In this document: piece after piece, positions 18,067 through 28,087 of the stretch | How the letters are laid out: each line of letters opens with the position of its first letter | Numbering within the stretch: the first letter of the stretch is position 1 | Origin: Kocuria sp. cx-455 | Lineage (GTDB): Bacteria > Actinomycetota > Actinomycetes > Actinomycetales > Micrococcaceae | NCBI RefSeq assembly: GCF_014698015.1 | Contig: NZ_JACXBS010000003.1 | Location: 124,001-188,000 of the forward strand | DNA length: 64,000 nucleotides | Reading direction: 5' to 3' | Translations under genes and position numbers: made by a program | Notes under the pieces: generated by a model | What the model was told of the DNA's origin: nothing | The model's input: only the letters and a program-made list of their open reading frames with translations | Database searches by the model: none

Positions 18067-18950
18067 TGAGCACCACCGTTCAAACGCAGACGCCCCCGGT
18101 AGAGACCTCGCAGCCGCCTGCGCCTCGCACGCGCAAAAGCGGTGGTGCGGGATCCGCAGCGCTGACCCTGTTCACGTGGCTGCTGGCCCTCGGGTTCTTC
18201 ATGCCCGTCCTGTGGATGGTGCTCACCTCGTTCAAACAAGAGGCCGACGCCGCGTCCAACCCTCCAAAATTCTTCTTCACTCCCACACTGGATCAGTACA
18301 AGGCCGTGTTCGAGGCCGGCGCGGGTGGATATCTGTGGAACTCGGTCATCGCCACGGTGGTCTCCACGATCCTCGTGATCGTGATGGCGATTCCCGCCGC
18401 TTACGCCGTGAGCATCCGACCCGTGGAGAAGACCAAGGACGTGCTGTTCTTCTTCATCTCCACCAAGATGCTTCCGGTGGTCGCCGTGATCATGCCCATT
18501 TACGTTGTCGCGGGCAAACTCAAGGTTCTGGACAATGTGTGGACCCTGGTGTTCTTGTACACGGCCATGAACCTGCCGCTTGCTGTGTGGATGATGCGGT
18601 CGTTCTTCCAGGAGGTCCCGCGCGAGGTGCTCGAGGCCGCCCAGATGGACGGCGCATCGCTGATGACCACGATGCGCGTGGTGCTGATCCCCATGGTCGC
18701 ACCGGGTATCGCATCAACAGCCCTGATCTGCGTGATTTTCGCGTGGAACGAGTTCTTTTTCGCCCTCAACCTCACGGCCGCGGACGCAGCCACCGTGCCC
18801 ATCATGCTGGTATCCACCATGACCAGTGAGGGCCTCTTCCTGGCCCGCCTCTCGGCGGCCAGTGTCTTGGCCTCACTGCCCGTGGTGCTTGCCGGGTGGA
18901 TCGCGCAGAAGCAGCTGGTGCGCGGACTGTCGATGGGCGCCATCAAGTAG
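18066..18950 (+). CDS. Polyol ABC importer permease 2 (MtlG/SmoG type)
   Basis: This 294-residue MalG-type permease has six predicted helices and the EAA loop EAAQMDGASLMTTMRVVLIPM near residues 197-217. The start codon overlaps the stop of permease 1 by one base, implying translational coupling. The extracytoplasmic loop after the first helix, SFKQEADAASNPPKFFFTPTLDQY, is typical. The C-terminus RGLSMGAIK is the usual end for this subfamily. The ATPase that should power the importer is not downstream but on the opposite strand at 20129-21295. Confidence 0.9.
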   Translation: MSTTVQTQTPPVETSQPPAPRTRKSGGAGSAALTLFTWLLALGFFMPVLWMVLTSFKQEADAASNPPKFFFTPTLDQYKAVFEAGAGGYLWNSVIATVVSTILVIVMAIPAAYAVSIRPVEKTKDVLFFFISTKMLPVVAVIMPIYVVAGKLKVLDNVWTLVFLYTAMNLPLAVWMMRSFFQEVPREVLEAAQMDGASLMTTMRVVLIPMVAPGIASTALICVIFAWNEFFFALNLTAADAATVPIMLVSTMTSEGLFLARLSAASVLASLPVVLAGWIAQKQLVRGLSMGAIK

Positions 18951-18969
18951 CCGACGCCCATCGGCCCCG

Positions 18970-20028
18970 TCAGGGGTTCACCACAGCTTTCAACGCGCCT
19001 GGGCGCGTCCCGGCGGTCAATGCCGCGGCGACGTCGTCCAGGCCGTGGCGTGAGGTGACCAAGGAATCCAGGTCCACGTGGCCCTGCTCAACCATGCGGA
19101 TCGCGGTGTCCCACGTGTTGGCGTAGCGGAAAATGCCCGTGAGGTGCAGTTGTCGCTCCTGGACCAGGGGTACCGGCAGGCGGAGGATGTCCGCGCCCAT
19201 TCCCACGAGCACCACGCGACCACCCGGCGCCAGACGCGCCATCCCGGCAAGGATCGCGGGTTCGGCACCGCTCGCGTCGAGCAGCACGGTGTATCCGCTG
19301 CCGGGGAAGGGACTCTCCGGGGACGGCCCGTTGTCCGCTCGGAACGTCTTCGTGGCCCCGTAGCTCTCAGCCGTGTCGAGGCGGTCATCGCGGGTGTCGG
19401 TCACCACCACGTCCAGGGCGCCGGCCAGACGAGCGCACTGGGCGGCAAGTAGCCCCACCGGTCCGGCACCGGTCACCAGAACACGGTCGCCCAGGGTGAC
19501 ACCCGCAGCGCGCACGGCACTGATACCCACGGACAGCGGTTCGAGGAGTGCGGCGGCGTCGTCGGAGAGTGCGTCCGGAACGGGATGCGAGAAGGCGGCG
19601 GGATGGGTCACGTACTCGCAGAACACGCCGTCGACGGGCGGAGTCGCGAAGAACCGGACCGCCGGGTCCAGGTTGTACTGCCCGTGCAGCGTCTGGGACG
19701 AGAACGGCTGGGGGATTCCTGGCTCCAGTGAGACCCGCTGGCCCACGTGCCGGTCGTGGACGTCCGTTCCGACCGCAACGATGACGCCGGCGGGTTCGTG
19801 GCCCAGAATCAAAGGCTCCTCCACCACGAAATCACCGATCCGCCCGTGCTCGTAGTAGTGGGTGTCGGAGCCACACACACCCACCGAGGTGATGCGGATC
19901 AGCACCTCGTGCGGGCCGGGATGCTGGACGGCACGCTCCTGGATCTCCAACTGATGCGGAGCCCGCAGCACACTGGCCCTCATGGTGGCGGGGATAACGG
20001 GAATGTCGGCGGGGTTGGTGGGAGTCAC
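18970..20028 (-). CDS. Sorbitol/xylitol-type zinc-dependent polyol dehydrogenase
   Basis: This 352-residue medium-chain dehydrogenase oxidises a polyol at C2 with NAD, for example sorbitol to fructose or xylitol to xylulose. Catalytic zinc ligands are visible as Cys52 (VGVCGSDTHYYEHG) and His77-Glu78 (LGHEPAG), and the Rossmann motif is GAGPVGLLAAQ. The lobe that holds a second, structural zinc in alcohol dehydrogenases lacks its four cysteines (EPGIPQPFSSQTLHGQYNLDP), a loss also known in mammalian sorbitol dehydrogenase. The GTG at 20028 has GGAAGG 8 nt upstream. It lies downstream of the ATPase gene, beyond a strong hairpin, so its expression may be uncoupled from that promoter. Confidence 0.88.
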   Translation of the reverse strand: MTPTNPADIPVIPATMRASVLRAPHQLEIQERAVQHPGPHEVLIRITSVGVCGSDTHYYEHGRIGDFVVEEPLILGHEPAGVIVAVGTDVHDRHVGQRVSLEPGIPQPFSSQTLHGQYNLDPAVRFFATPPVDGVFCEYVTHPAAFSHPVPDALSDDAAALLEPLSVGISAVRAAGVTLGDRVLVTGAGPVGLLAAQCARLAGALDVVVTDTRDDRLDTAESYGATKTFRADNGPSPESPFPGSGYTVLLDASGAEPAILAGMARLAPGGRVVLVGMGADILRLPVPLVQERQLHLTGIFRYANTWDTAIRMVEQGHVDLDSLVTSRHGLDDVAAALTAGTRPGALKAVVNP

Positions 20029-20074
20029 GGTGGTGGCCTTCCGATAGTCAGTGAATGCAGACCAGAAATACAAG

Positions 20075-20110
20075 AAACGTCACGCGCCCCCGAGAGGGCG
20101 CGTGACGTTT
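20075..20110. terminator. Perfect 15-bp hairpin between the ATPase and polyol dehydrogenase genes
   Basis: AAACGTCACGCGCCC (20075-20089) pairs perfectly with GGGCGCGTGACGTTT (20096-20110) around a 6-nt loop. It starts 18 bp beyond the ATPase stop codon on the minus strand, and the outer A-T pairs give short T tracts on either strand, so it can act in both directions. It probably ends or attenuates transcription before the polyol dehydrogenase gene. Confidence 0.75.
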
Positions 20111-20128
20111 CGGATCATGGGCAAGACA

Positions 20129-21295
<1,167 letters not shown>

Positions 21296-21344
21296 GTGAT
21301 TCCTCTTTCCCGGCAGGCACGTGCCGGACGATCCGTAGGAGAAA

Positions 21345-21404
21345 AGGATAGCGGGAGTGACCCGTGCCACTCTCATGTGAGATCATAGCGAAGCTCATGT
21401 GATA
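21345..21404 (-). promoter_or_regulatory. Tandem operator and promoter of the importer ATPase gene
   Basis: TCTCATGTGAGA (21371-21382) and GCTCATGTGATA (21393-21404) repeat the pair seen at 11504-11537 with the same 22-bp spacing and the same order on the plus strand, although the gene runs on the minus strand. A -10 candidate TATCCT lies at 21350-21345, and TGAGAG (21375-21370) 19 bp before it could be the -35. A GC-rich hairpin (21310-21327) sits in the 5' leader. Confidence 0.68.
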
Positions 21405-21451
21405 ACCGCCACCCCTGTCACCGATGAAGAAAGGGGAACAACCCGGCTGAC

Positions 21452-23194
21452 TCAGCCGCGCGGAATGTTGCGCAGGTTGGAGCGCGCCATGGAGACGGCC
21501 TCGCCCGCGCCACCGTTGAAGACAATCTTGGACATGGCGGTGGCGAACCCGAAGACCTGGGTGCTCTCGATCTGTGGTGGGATCGACAGGGCATTGGGGT
21601 CCGTGATGATTTCCACCACTGAGGGCCCCCGGTGTGCCAGAGCGGTGGTGAACGCGCCCTCCAGGTCCGTGGGTCGTTCCACGCGAATCCCCTGCAAACC
21701 GGCGGCCTGTGCAATGGCCGCGTAGTTGGTCTGCGGTACGTCCACGCCGAAATCAGGCATGCCGTCCACGAGCATTTCCAACTTGACCATGCCCAGCGAG
21801 GAGTTGTTGAACACCACCACGGTGACGGGCAGGTCGTAGACGGCCAGTGTGAGCAGCTCACCCATGAGCATGGACAGTCCGCCGTCGCCGGAGACCGAGA
21901 TGACCTGGCGGTCCGGGTAGGCCAGTTGCGCGCCGATGGACTGGGGGAGGGCATTGGCCATTGAGCCGTGCCGGTAGGAGCCGATCACGCGCCGGGTTCC
22001 CAGCGGGTTGATGTAGCGGGCCGTCCACACGTTGCACATGCCGGTGTCCGCGGTGAAAATCGCGTTCTCCGAGGCCACCTGGTCCAGGATCGACGCCGCG
22101 TATTCCGGGTGAATGGGCGTCATTTTCTCGACATTGCGGGTATACGCACCCACGGCCTTGTTCATGAGCTTGTCGTGCTTGGCGAGAGTCTTCTTGAGGA
22201 ACGAGCGGTTCTTCTTCCGCTTCAATTCCGGCAGCAGCTTGAGGATGGTTGATTTCACATCACCGTGCACGGGGATGTCCACGCCGGTGCGGCGACCGAT
22301 CACGGACGCATCCGTGTCCACCTGGATGGTGGTGACGTCCGGCAGGAACTGGTCGTACGGGAAATCCGTGCCCAGCATGACCATGACGTCGGCGCCCTTG
22401 AGTCCCTCGGCCGCGGCGCCGTAGCCGAGGAGGCCGGTCATACCCACGTCGAACGGGTTGTCGTACTGGATCTGGTCCTTACCGCGCAGCGAATGCCCGA
22501 TCGGGGCACCCAGGGTGTCCGCAAGGGCAATCACCTCGTCGTGGGCGCCGGCCACGCCGATCCCCGCGAAGATCGCCACATCCCGGGCGTTGTTCAGGGC
22601 GTTCGCCATGCGCTCGATGGTCGCGTCCGAGGGGACGACGGCGCCCGGTTCCGGCACGCAGAACGGCCGGGCATCCGCCTGGGTCTCGGACTCGGCGATA
22701 TCACCGGGCAGGGTGATGACGGCCACGCCCGGAACCGTCATGGCGTGCTGGATGGCCGAGCTGACCACGGCGGGGGACTGCGTGGGAGTACTGATCAATT
22801 CGGAGTACACCGAGCACTCGTTAAACAGGCGGTCTGGGTGGGTCTCCTGGAAGTAGGAAGAACCGATGTACTGCGACGGAATGTGGGAGGCGATCGCCAC
22901 CACGGGTGCCCCCGAACGGTTGGCGTCGTAGAGGCCGTTGATCAGGTGCAGGTTTCCCGGCCCGCATGAACCCGCGCACACCGCCAATTGGCCCGTCAGT
23001 TGAGCTTCTGCGCTCGCGGCAAAGGCGGCGGCCTCTTCGTGGCGCACATGGACCCAGTCGATGCCGCCCTTTGTTGCGCCGCCGGTGCGACGGACCGCGT
23101 CCACAATGGGGTTCAGGCTGTCCCCCACCACGCCGTAAATGCGCTGGACGCCCGCGTCCATGAGCTGCTGGATGATTTGCTCTGCGAGTTTCAC
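21452..23194 (-). CDS. poxB: Pyruvate dehydrogenase (quinone) / pyruvate oxidase family, thiamine-diphosphate enzyme
   Basis: This 580-residue ThDP- and FAD-dependent enzyme oxidatively decarboxylates pyruvate to acetate, passing electrons to menaquinone at the membrane. The activating glutamate is Glu53 (VRHEEAAAF), and the ThDP-Mg motif GDGGLSMLMGELLTLAVYDLPVTVVVFNN lies in the C-terminal domain. The middle FAD-binding domain has GYGAAAEGLKGADVMVMLGTDFPY. Family relatives include acetolactate synthases, but the N-terminal MKLAEQIIQQLMDAGVQRIYGVVGDSLNP is PoxB-like. The GTG at 23194 has AGGAG 6 nt upstream. Its promoter contains a perfect inverted repeat at the presumed transcription start. 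Confidence 0.92.
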   Translation of the reverse strand: MKLAEQIIQQLMDAGVQRIYGVVGDSLNPIVDAVRRTGGATKGGIDWVHVRHEEAAAFAASAEAQLTGQLAVCAGSCGPGNLHLINGLYDANRSGAPVVAIASHIPSQYIGSSYFQETHPDRLFNECSVYSELISTPTQSPAVVSSAIQHAMTVPGVAVITLPGDIAESETQADARPFCVPEPGAVVPSDATIERMANALNNARDVAIFAGIGVAGAHDEVIALADTLGAPIGHSLRGKDQIQYDNPFDVGMTGLLGYGAAAEGLKGADVMVMLGTDFPYDQFLPDVTTIQVDTDASVIGRRTGVDIPVHGDVKSTILKLLPELKRKKNRSFLKKTLAKHDKLMNKAVGAYTRNVEKMTPIHPEYAASILDQVASENAIFTADTGMCNVWTARYINPLGTRRVIGSYRHGSMANALPQSIGAQLAYPDRQVISVSGDGGLSMLMGELLTLAVYDLPVTVVVFNNSSLGMVKLEMLVDGMPDFGVDVPQTNYAAIAQAAGLQGIRVERPTDLEGAFTTALAHRGPSVVEIITDPNALSIPPQIESTQVFGFATAMSKIVFNGGAGEAVSMARSNLRNIPRG

Positions 23195-23230
23195 GTGTTG
23201 CTCCTACCGAACGGGGGTGACCGTGGCCCG

Positions 23231-23258
23231 GTCACAAGCTTGCTTGTGACCCAGCCTA
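23231..23258 (-). promoter_or_regulatory. poxB promoter: -10 hexamer and 9-bp-arm inverted repeat
   Basis: On the minus strand TAGGCT (23258-23253) could be the -10 element. Immediately downstream, GTCACAAGC and GCTTGTGAC form a perfect inverted repeat around two bases (23231-23250), positioned over the expected transcription start. Such placement suits a repressor operator; alternatively it could be a leader hairpin. Confidence 0.5.
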
Positions 23259-23334
23259 GGCGGGCATGTGCGCATGGGGGAGGGGTTTGTGAGGTGCGGA
23301 ACCGAGAGGGGTGCGTTGAGTCACCCCGGGAGCG

Positions 23335-23382
23335 TGTCAAGAAAAGCTTGACACGGTGCCCAGTGTCAATGTTTCCTTGACG
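23335..23382 (+). promoter_or_regulatory. Two TGTCAA-N7-TTGACA/G palindromes over a leaderless promoter
   Basis: Two 19-bp inverted repeats, TGTCAA-N7-TTGACA (23335-23353) and TGTCAA-N7-TTGACG (23364-23382), are 29 bp apart. The TTGACA of the first has -35 consensus; 18 bp later TTTCCT (23372-23377) sits 6 nt before the ATG at 23384, as in a leaderless promoter. Both palindromes would therefore block or recruit polymerase. The second ends one base before the start codon. Confidence 0.6.
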
Positions 23383-23383
23383 T

Positions 23384-24625
23384 ATGACTTGCGAACAGAC
23401 GACCCACGCACCCCGGACCCGCGCACGCTGGAGCGATATCGACTGGGCGGCCATTGACTGGACCGCCGTCAACTGGGCAGAGACCGCCTCGCCCCGAATC
23501 AACTGGGTTGATTTCTACCGCGGTGCGCCCACCCTCGACGTCGCCGGCGGAACCATCCGTCCCGCCCGTGGCACCTCCGCGGCGACAGATACCAAGGCAG
23601 CCGACATCGGTGCGGACCACGACGACGCGGCGGCGTCGTGGCCCGCGCGGCGCGAATTCCCCGTGACGGTGTTCGGTATCCGCGAGTCGCAGCCGGGCCC
23701 GCGCTGGAAGGCCCTGTTCGACGCCACCTGGCCCGCCTACCGCTCGTGGTACCAAACCGGAGCAGGCGTGCGCCCCGACCTGAACGAGGCGCGCGGCATG
23801 CTCGAGAAGCACATGCCCGAGCTGATGCCCACGTGGCGCAAACTCGTGGAGCTCACCGGCAATGACGACGTCGCGGCGCGCTTTTTGACCATGTGGAACC
23901 TCCCCGCGTTCGCGCCGGCATGCTCGCAGGTCGCGCTCACGGGTAAGCAGACCTCACTGACCCGCAACTACGACTACGTCCCGAGCCTGTGGGAAGCCAC
24001 CGTGTACTCCAGCGAATTCACCGGTCGCAAGGTCCTCGGCACCGGTGACTGCCTGTGGGGGCTGCTGGACGGCATGAATGACGCCGGCCTGGCCGTGTCC
24101 CTCACATTCGGTGGCCGGCCCGGATCGGGCCCGGGCTTCGCGATCCCGATCGTGATCCGGTACCTGCTGGAAGTGGCCGAGACCGCCCAGCAGGCACGCG
24201 AACTACTGCGCGAGTTGCCGGTGTCCATGTCGTACAACATCACCGTGGTGGACACCTCGGGTGAGAGGTTCACAGCGTTCGTAGCCCCCGGCCAGAAGGC
24301 CGAGTTCTTCGACGCCTGCACCGCGACCAACCACCGCGGCAAGGAGCCGGAGTACCCCGCCAAAGCCGCCCAGTTCTGCTCCGTGGAGCGCCTCGTGCAC
24401 CTGGACCGCACCGTGGAGACCGAGATCAGCGCCGACGAGATGCGCGATCAGTTCCTCGAGGCCCCGCTTTACCAGGACAACTTCTCCGGCGGCTTCGGCA
24501 CGTTGTTCACTGCTCACTACCGCCCGGACGAGGGCTCGGTCGAGTACCGCTGGCCCGGTGTGTCCTGGAAGCGTGGCTTCGAGGACGCGGACGACACCCG
24601 GAACGTCGTACTGGTGGGCCGCTGA
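23384..24625 (+). CDS. C45-type autoproteolytic Ntn hydrolase / acyltransferase-like protein
   Basis: This 413-residue protein resembles the acyl-CoA:isopenicillin N acyltransferase and choloylglycine-hydrolase-like Ntn enzymes, in which self-cleavage before a cysteine exposes the nucleophile. The candidate is Cys180 in AFAPACSQVALTGKQTSLTRNYDY, followed by typical features WGLLDGMNDAGLAVSLTFGGRP and SYNITVVDTSG. About 90 residues precede the conserved part, with a W-x4-W repeat (DIDW, AIDW, AVNW, then RINW) and a low-complexity stretch. There is no signal peptide. No Shine-Dalgarno precedes the ATG. The substrate is unknown; acylase or peptide amidase activity is possible. Confidence 0.72.
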   Translation: MTCEQTTHAPRTRARWSDIDWAAIDWTAVNWAETASPRINWVDFYRGAPTLDVAGGTIRPARGTSAATDTKAADIGADHDDAAASWPARREFPVTVFGIRESQPGPRWKALFDATWPAYRSWYQTGAGVRPDLNEARGMLEKHMPELMPTWRKLVELTGNDDVAARFLTMWNLPAFAPACSQVALTGKQTSLTRNYDYVPSLWEATVYSSEFTGRKVLGTGDCLWGLLDGMNDAGLAVSLTFGGRPGSGPGFAIPIVIRYLLEVAETAQQARELLRELPVSMSYNITVVDTSGERFTAFVAPGQKAEFFDACTATNHRGKEPEYPAKAAQFCSVERLVHLDRTVETEISADEMRDQFLEAPLYQDNFSGGFGTLFTAHYRPDEGSVEYRWPGVSWKRGFEDADDTRNVVLVGR

Positions 24626-24647
24626 GCCTCGGTGCCATGATGGACAC

Positions 24648-24905
24648 GTGAGTACCGACATTCCTGAGTCCAGTGCCGGGCCGACTCCCGTGGCCCAGTT
24701 GGAACGTGCGGCCATGGAAGCCGTGCGCCAGCTCGCCGCGAGTGGCGATCCGGAGGCGTTCCAGTCGCTGCTGCGATTGAGCGCAACCGTGGGTGAGTCC
24801 CTGGGGGCCAGCGCGCGCAACGTCGCGGCGGCGTCGTCGTGGACGGCCGTGGCCGGCGCGGCCGGGACTTCCCGGCAGGCGGCCTGGTCCCGCTGGAAAG
24901 CCTGA
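24648..24905 (+). CDS. Small helix-turn-helix-like protein
   Basis: This 85-residue helical protein ends in AGTSRQAAWSRWKA, which resembles the recognition helix segment GTSRQAAWERF seen in many small actinobacterial DNA-binding or sigma-like proteins, preceded by a helical stretch VAQLERAAMEAVRQLAASGD. It could be a stand-alone HTH regulator. The GTG at 24648 is preceded by CATGAT with a 6-nt gap, close to a leaderless -10, and lacks a ribosome site. The gene lies 22 bp after the C45 hydrolase and before a strong terminator. Confidence 0.65.
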   Translation: MSTDIPESSAGPTPVAQLERAAMEAVRQLAASGDPEAFQSLLRLSATVGESLGASARNVAAASSWTAVAGAAGTSRQAAWSRWKA

Positions 24906-24915
24906 CCGTTCCTTC

Positions 24916-24961
24916 AATGCTTCGGCCCCGCACGGTTTTTTCCGTGTGGGGCCGAAGCATT
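24916..24961. terminator. Strong bidirectional hairpin before fumC
   Basis: AATGCTTCGGCCCCGCACGG (24916-24935) pairs with the reverse-complementary arm at 24942-24961 around a TTTTTT loop; only one base pair is a G-T wobble. The 20-bp stem stands between the small HTH gene and the convergent fumC gene and should end transcription from both sides. Confidence 0.82.
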
Positions 24962-25019
24962 CAACCGTGCACCGGTGATCCGTCTCCGGGACCGATCAGT
25001 GTCCGGGGCTGACCTCGGG

Positions 25020-26426
25020 TCAGTAGGTGCCCGTCATGGTGGTGACGTCCAGAGCCTTGTCCAGCTGCTCCTCGGTGAGCTTGTCGCCGTCCACATAGCC
25101 GAGCTCCACAGTGGCTTCGCGCACCGTCACCTTGTTGGCCACGGCGTGCTTGGCGATCTTGGCCGCGGCCTCATAGCCGATGGCCTTGTTGAGCGGGGTC
25201 ACGATGGAGGGGGAAGCCTCCGCGAGGAAGGTGCAGCGTTCCTCATTGGCCACCAGCCCGTCGACCATCTTCTCCGCAGCAACGCGGGAGATGTTGGCGA
25301 GCAGGCGGATGGACTCTAGCAGGTTGGCGGCCATCACGGGGATGCCCACGTTGAGCTCGAACGCGCCGTTGGTGGAGGACAGGGCCACGGTGGTGTCGTT
25401 GCCGATGACCTGGGCGGAAACCTGGATGGCCGCTTCGCAGATCACGGGGTTGACCTTGCCCGGCATGATGGACGAACCCGGCTGCAGGTCGGGGATGTGC
25501 AGCTCGCCCAGGCCGGTGTTGGGACCGGAACCCATCCAGCGGATGTCGTTCATGAACTTCATGTAGGAGTACGCGATGTTGCGCAGCTGCCCGGAAGCTT
25601 CGACCAAACCGTCACGGTTGGCCTGGGCCTCGAAGTGGTTGCGAGCTTCGGTGATCGGCAGGCCGGTTTCCTCGGCCAGCAGTTCGATCACGCGGGCGGA
25701 GAAGCCGTCCGGGGTGTTGATGCCGGTGCCCACGGCGGTGCCGCCCTGGGGAACCTCGGCCACGCGGGGCAGGGACGCGTCAATGCGTTCGATGCCGTAG
25801 CGAACCTGCGCGGCGTATCCACCGAATTCCTGACCCAGGGTCACCGGGGTGGCGTCCATCAAGTGGGTGCGGCCGGACTTCACGATGTTCTTGAACTCTT
25901 CGGCCTTTTTCTCCAGGGACGTGGCCAACACGTCCATGGCGGGCTTGAGATCGTTGATCAGCGCGTTGGTCACGGCCACGTGCACGGAGGTGGGGAACAC
26001 GTCGTTGGAGGACTGCGAGGCGTTGACGTGGTCGTTGGGGTGGACCTCCACGCCCTCGGACTCCAGCGAGCGGGTGGCCAGGGTGGCCAGAACCTCGTTG
26101 GTGTTCATGTTGGAGGAGGTTCCGGAACCGGTCTGGAACACGTCAATGGGGAAGTTGTCGTCGTAGTCGCCGGAGGCGACGGCGTCGGCGGCGTCGCGAA
26201 TGGCCTGGGCGCGCTGGGCGTCCAGGACACCCAGTTCTTCATTGGCGGTAGCCGCGGCCTTCTTCACCTGGGCGAGCGCCTTGATGTGCTGGCGCTCCAG
26301 AGTGGAGCCGGAAATCGGGAAGTTGTCCACGGCGCGCTGGGTCTGAGCGCGGTACAGTGCGTTCTTGGGGACGCGGACCTCACCCATGGTGTCGTGTTCG
26401 ATGCGGTACTCAGTATTTTCTGCCAT
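25020..26426 (-). CDS. fumC: Fumarate hydratase, class II
   Basis: FumC interconverts fumarate and L-malate in the citric acid cycle and works as an iron-free homotetramer. The 468-residue sequence has the superfamily signature [13 protein letters not shown] near residue 315, the active-site histidine region [17 protein letters not shown], and [16 protein letters not shown] near residue 100. The ATG at 26426 ([12 protein letters not shown]) matches family N-termini and has AGGGG upstream; the longer frame to 26483 is not supported. Together with glpX and DUF4245 downstream it matches the Rv1098c-Rv1100 order in mycobacteria. Confidence 0.96.
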   Translation of the reverse strand: MAENTEYRIEHDTMGEVRVPKNALYRAQTQRAVDNFPISGSTLERQHIKALAQVKKAAATANEELGVLDAQRAQAIRDAADAVASGDYDDNFPIDVFQTGSGTSSNMNTNEVLATLATRSLESEGVEVHPNDHVNASQSSNDVFPTSVHVAVTNALINDLKPAMDVLATSLEKKAEEFKNIVKSGRTHLMDATPVTLGQEFGGYAAQVRYGIERIDASLPRVAEVPQGGTAVGTGINTPDGFSARVIELLAEETGLPITEARNHFEAQANRDGLVEASGQLRNIAYSYMKFMNDIRWMGSGPNTGLGELHIPDLQPGSSIMPGKVNPVICEAAIQVSAQVIGNDTTVALSSTNGAFELNVGIPVMAANLLESIRLLANISRVAAEKMVDGLVANEERCTFLAEASPSIVTPLNKAIGYEAAAKIAKHAVANKVTVREATVELGYVDGDKLTEEQLDKALDVTTMTGTY

Positions 26427-26514
26427 GACCCCTAGCTTATGCGCTCGGCTCGGGGCCGGGCTTCCGGCGGCTTGCGGTGACACGCCGCCGTGCCCGGCAG
26501 CATCGGGCGAGCTG

Positions 26515-27189
26515 TCAACTGCGCTCGGGGAACCACGGGCCGTGACCGTAGACGAGCTCCGCCTTACCCGCGTCCAGGTGGTAGAACACGCCGATCACCG
26601 CAGCGTCGCCCTTGGAGACGGCCGCCGCGATCGATTGTGACTGGTCCAACATGCGCGAAGCCGTCTGTTTGGTGTGCTCCACCACCATGTCGGAGAGGGT
26701 GTTCAGACCCTTGCGCTTGGATTCCAGAACCGACGGCGTGATGCGCTCCACCAGGTCACGTTGGAAACCACGGGGGAGTTCACCGGAGTCGACGGCGTTC
26801 TTGGTTGCGGTCACGGCACCGCACGAGTCATGACCGAGCACCATGATCAACGGGGTGCCCAACACATCGATGGCGTACTCGAGGGTGCCCAGCACCGCGT
26901 TGTCGATGACCTGACCGGCCGTGCGGATCACGAACGCATCGCCCAGACCCAGGTCGAAGATGATCTCCGCAGCCAGTCGCGAATCGGAGCAACCGAAGAT
27001 CACGGCGAACGGCTTTTGCGCGTGCTCAAGATCCTTGCGCCGCTGGGCGTCTTGATGCGGGTGCAGGGTCTCACCGGCTATGAACCGCTCGTTACCGTCC
27101 TGCAAACGCTGCCATGCGGCCTGAGGTGTCCTGGGTGTGCCGGTCGGCTTCTTGGCGTCGCTGATTTTCGGCTGGGTCTTTTCGCTCAC
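26515..27189 (-). CDS. Beta-class carbonic anhydrase
   Basis: This 224-residue zinc enzyme hydrates CO2 to bicarbonate. The zinc ligands are Cys67, His120 and Cys123 in VIFGCSDSR and [10 protein letters not shown], and the Asp69-Arg71 dyad is intact, so activity is expected. An N-terminal tail of about 22 residues is polar. The GTG at 27189 has GGGAG 5 nt upstream. It lies 88 bp upstream of fumC on the same strand and may be cotranscribed. Confidence 0.93.
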   Translation of the reverse strand: MSEKTQPKISDAKKPTGTPRTPQAAWQRLQDGNERFIAGETLHPHQDAQRRKDLEHAQKPFAVIFGCSDSRLAAEIIFDLGLGDAFVIRTAGQVIDNAVLGTLEYAIDVLGTPLIMVLGHDSCGAVTATKNAVDSGELPRGFQRDLVERITPSVLESKRKGLNTLSDMVVEHTKQTASRMLDQSQSIAAAVSKGDAAVIGVFYHLDAGKAELVYGHGPWFPERS

Positions 27190-27301
27190 GGTGGCTCCCG
27201 GTTCGACTCACGGTTGGCGCGCCAGGAGGTCCCGCCCCCGGGCGCGTTCCTAGCTTAAACCCCGGGGTCCCACTCGACGGGACCGAAGCCGGTCTTCGAC
27301 C

Positions 27302-27943
27302 TCAGCGGCCCTCGGCCAAAGCCTTCGCGACGTGCTCGAACTCACTCTCACCGGCCTTGCCGCTGAGAATCACGGTGGAGTCCTCGAGCGTGCCGACCCA
27401 CGCGGTGAACTCCTCCTGCTTCCCCGAGGGGTCACGGTGGTGAATGTCCCACGAGATTCCGCCCACGTCCTTCTGACCGGTCACGGGGATCAACTCGGTG
27501 CGCTGCGCCACCCAGGTGGGGTTGGATTCGGCGGTCTGGACCATTTCGACCAGGTGGTAACCGGGGGAAAGATAACCAACGCTCCACAGCGGCACTCCCT
27601 CTTGGGAATTGGCGTCCCAGCGGGCGTAATTGGCGCTCCAGTCCTCGCCGAGGTCCGGAGCCGCGGGGGTGAACTCGGCTTGGTCGGCCACGAAACCCGC
27701 CTCTTGGGACACATTGACGTCTGCGCGGTAGGGCTGGGCGTCAGGCCTGGGTGCCAGCCACAGGAACGGCAGGATCAGCAGGAGCAGCACGGCCATCGAG
27801 ATGATCATGCCGCGAATGGGCGCGTTGATCTTGGCTGCTTGTTTGGTGGTGATCTGGGGCAGCGGGGCGCCTTCCTCCGGGGTCGCGGAATTGACCTGAG
27901 GCTCGTCAGGTGTGCGGGGCGGCGTCGAAGCGGAATCACTCAC
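27302..27943 (-). CDS. DUF4245 membrane-anchored protein
   Basis: This 213-residue protein has a proline-rich cytosolic N-terminus, one membrane helix (about residues 46-65, [20 protein letters not shown]) and an extracytoplasmic domain ending in [29 protein letters not shown]4245 proteins are actinobacterial, of unknown function, and are regularly encoded next to glpX, as here and at Rv1100. I start at the GTG at 27943, which has CACAAT 6 nt upstream (leaderless-like) and keeps the gene clear of the divergent glpX leader; the open frame to 28099 overlaps it. Confidence 0.8.
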   Translation of the reverse strand: MSDSASTPPRTPDEPQVNSATPEEGAPLPQITTKQAAKINAPIRGMIISMAVLLLLILPFLWLAPRPDAQPYRADVNVSQEAGFVADQAEFTPAAPDLGEDWSANYARWDANSQEGVPLWSVGYLSPGYHLVEMVQTAESNPTWVAQRTELIPVTGQKDVGGISWDIHHRDPSGKQEEFTAWVGTLEDSTVILSGKAGESEFEHVAKALAEGR

Positions 27944-28087
27944 GAGTCCATTGTGCCGTGCCGTGACATAGCCGCCCAATCGGACAATGCCGGGGATATG
28001 CTGGAAAAGCACGCAAGGCTTGTGTGCTCGCCCACGACCACGTGCGATGCGAGGCACATCGGCGCAGCTGACTCGAAGGTGAGGAAC

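Noticed and set aside
24936..24941. TTTTTT considered as a U-run terminator tail
   Set aside because: It is the loop of the long hairpin, not a tract following a stem; the terminator call rests on the stem itself.
27332..28087. Large open frame fused in front of glpX
   Set aside because: It is antisense to DUF4245; GlpX proteins begin at the ATG at 28088, which has a good ribosome site.
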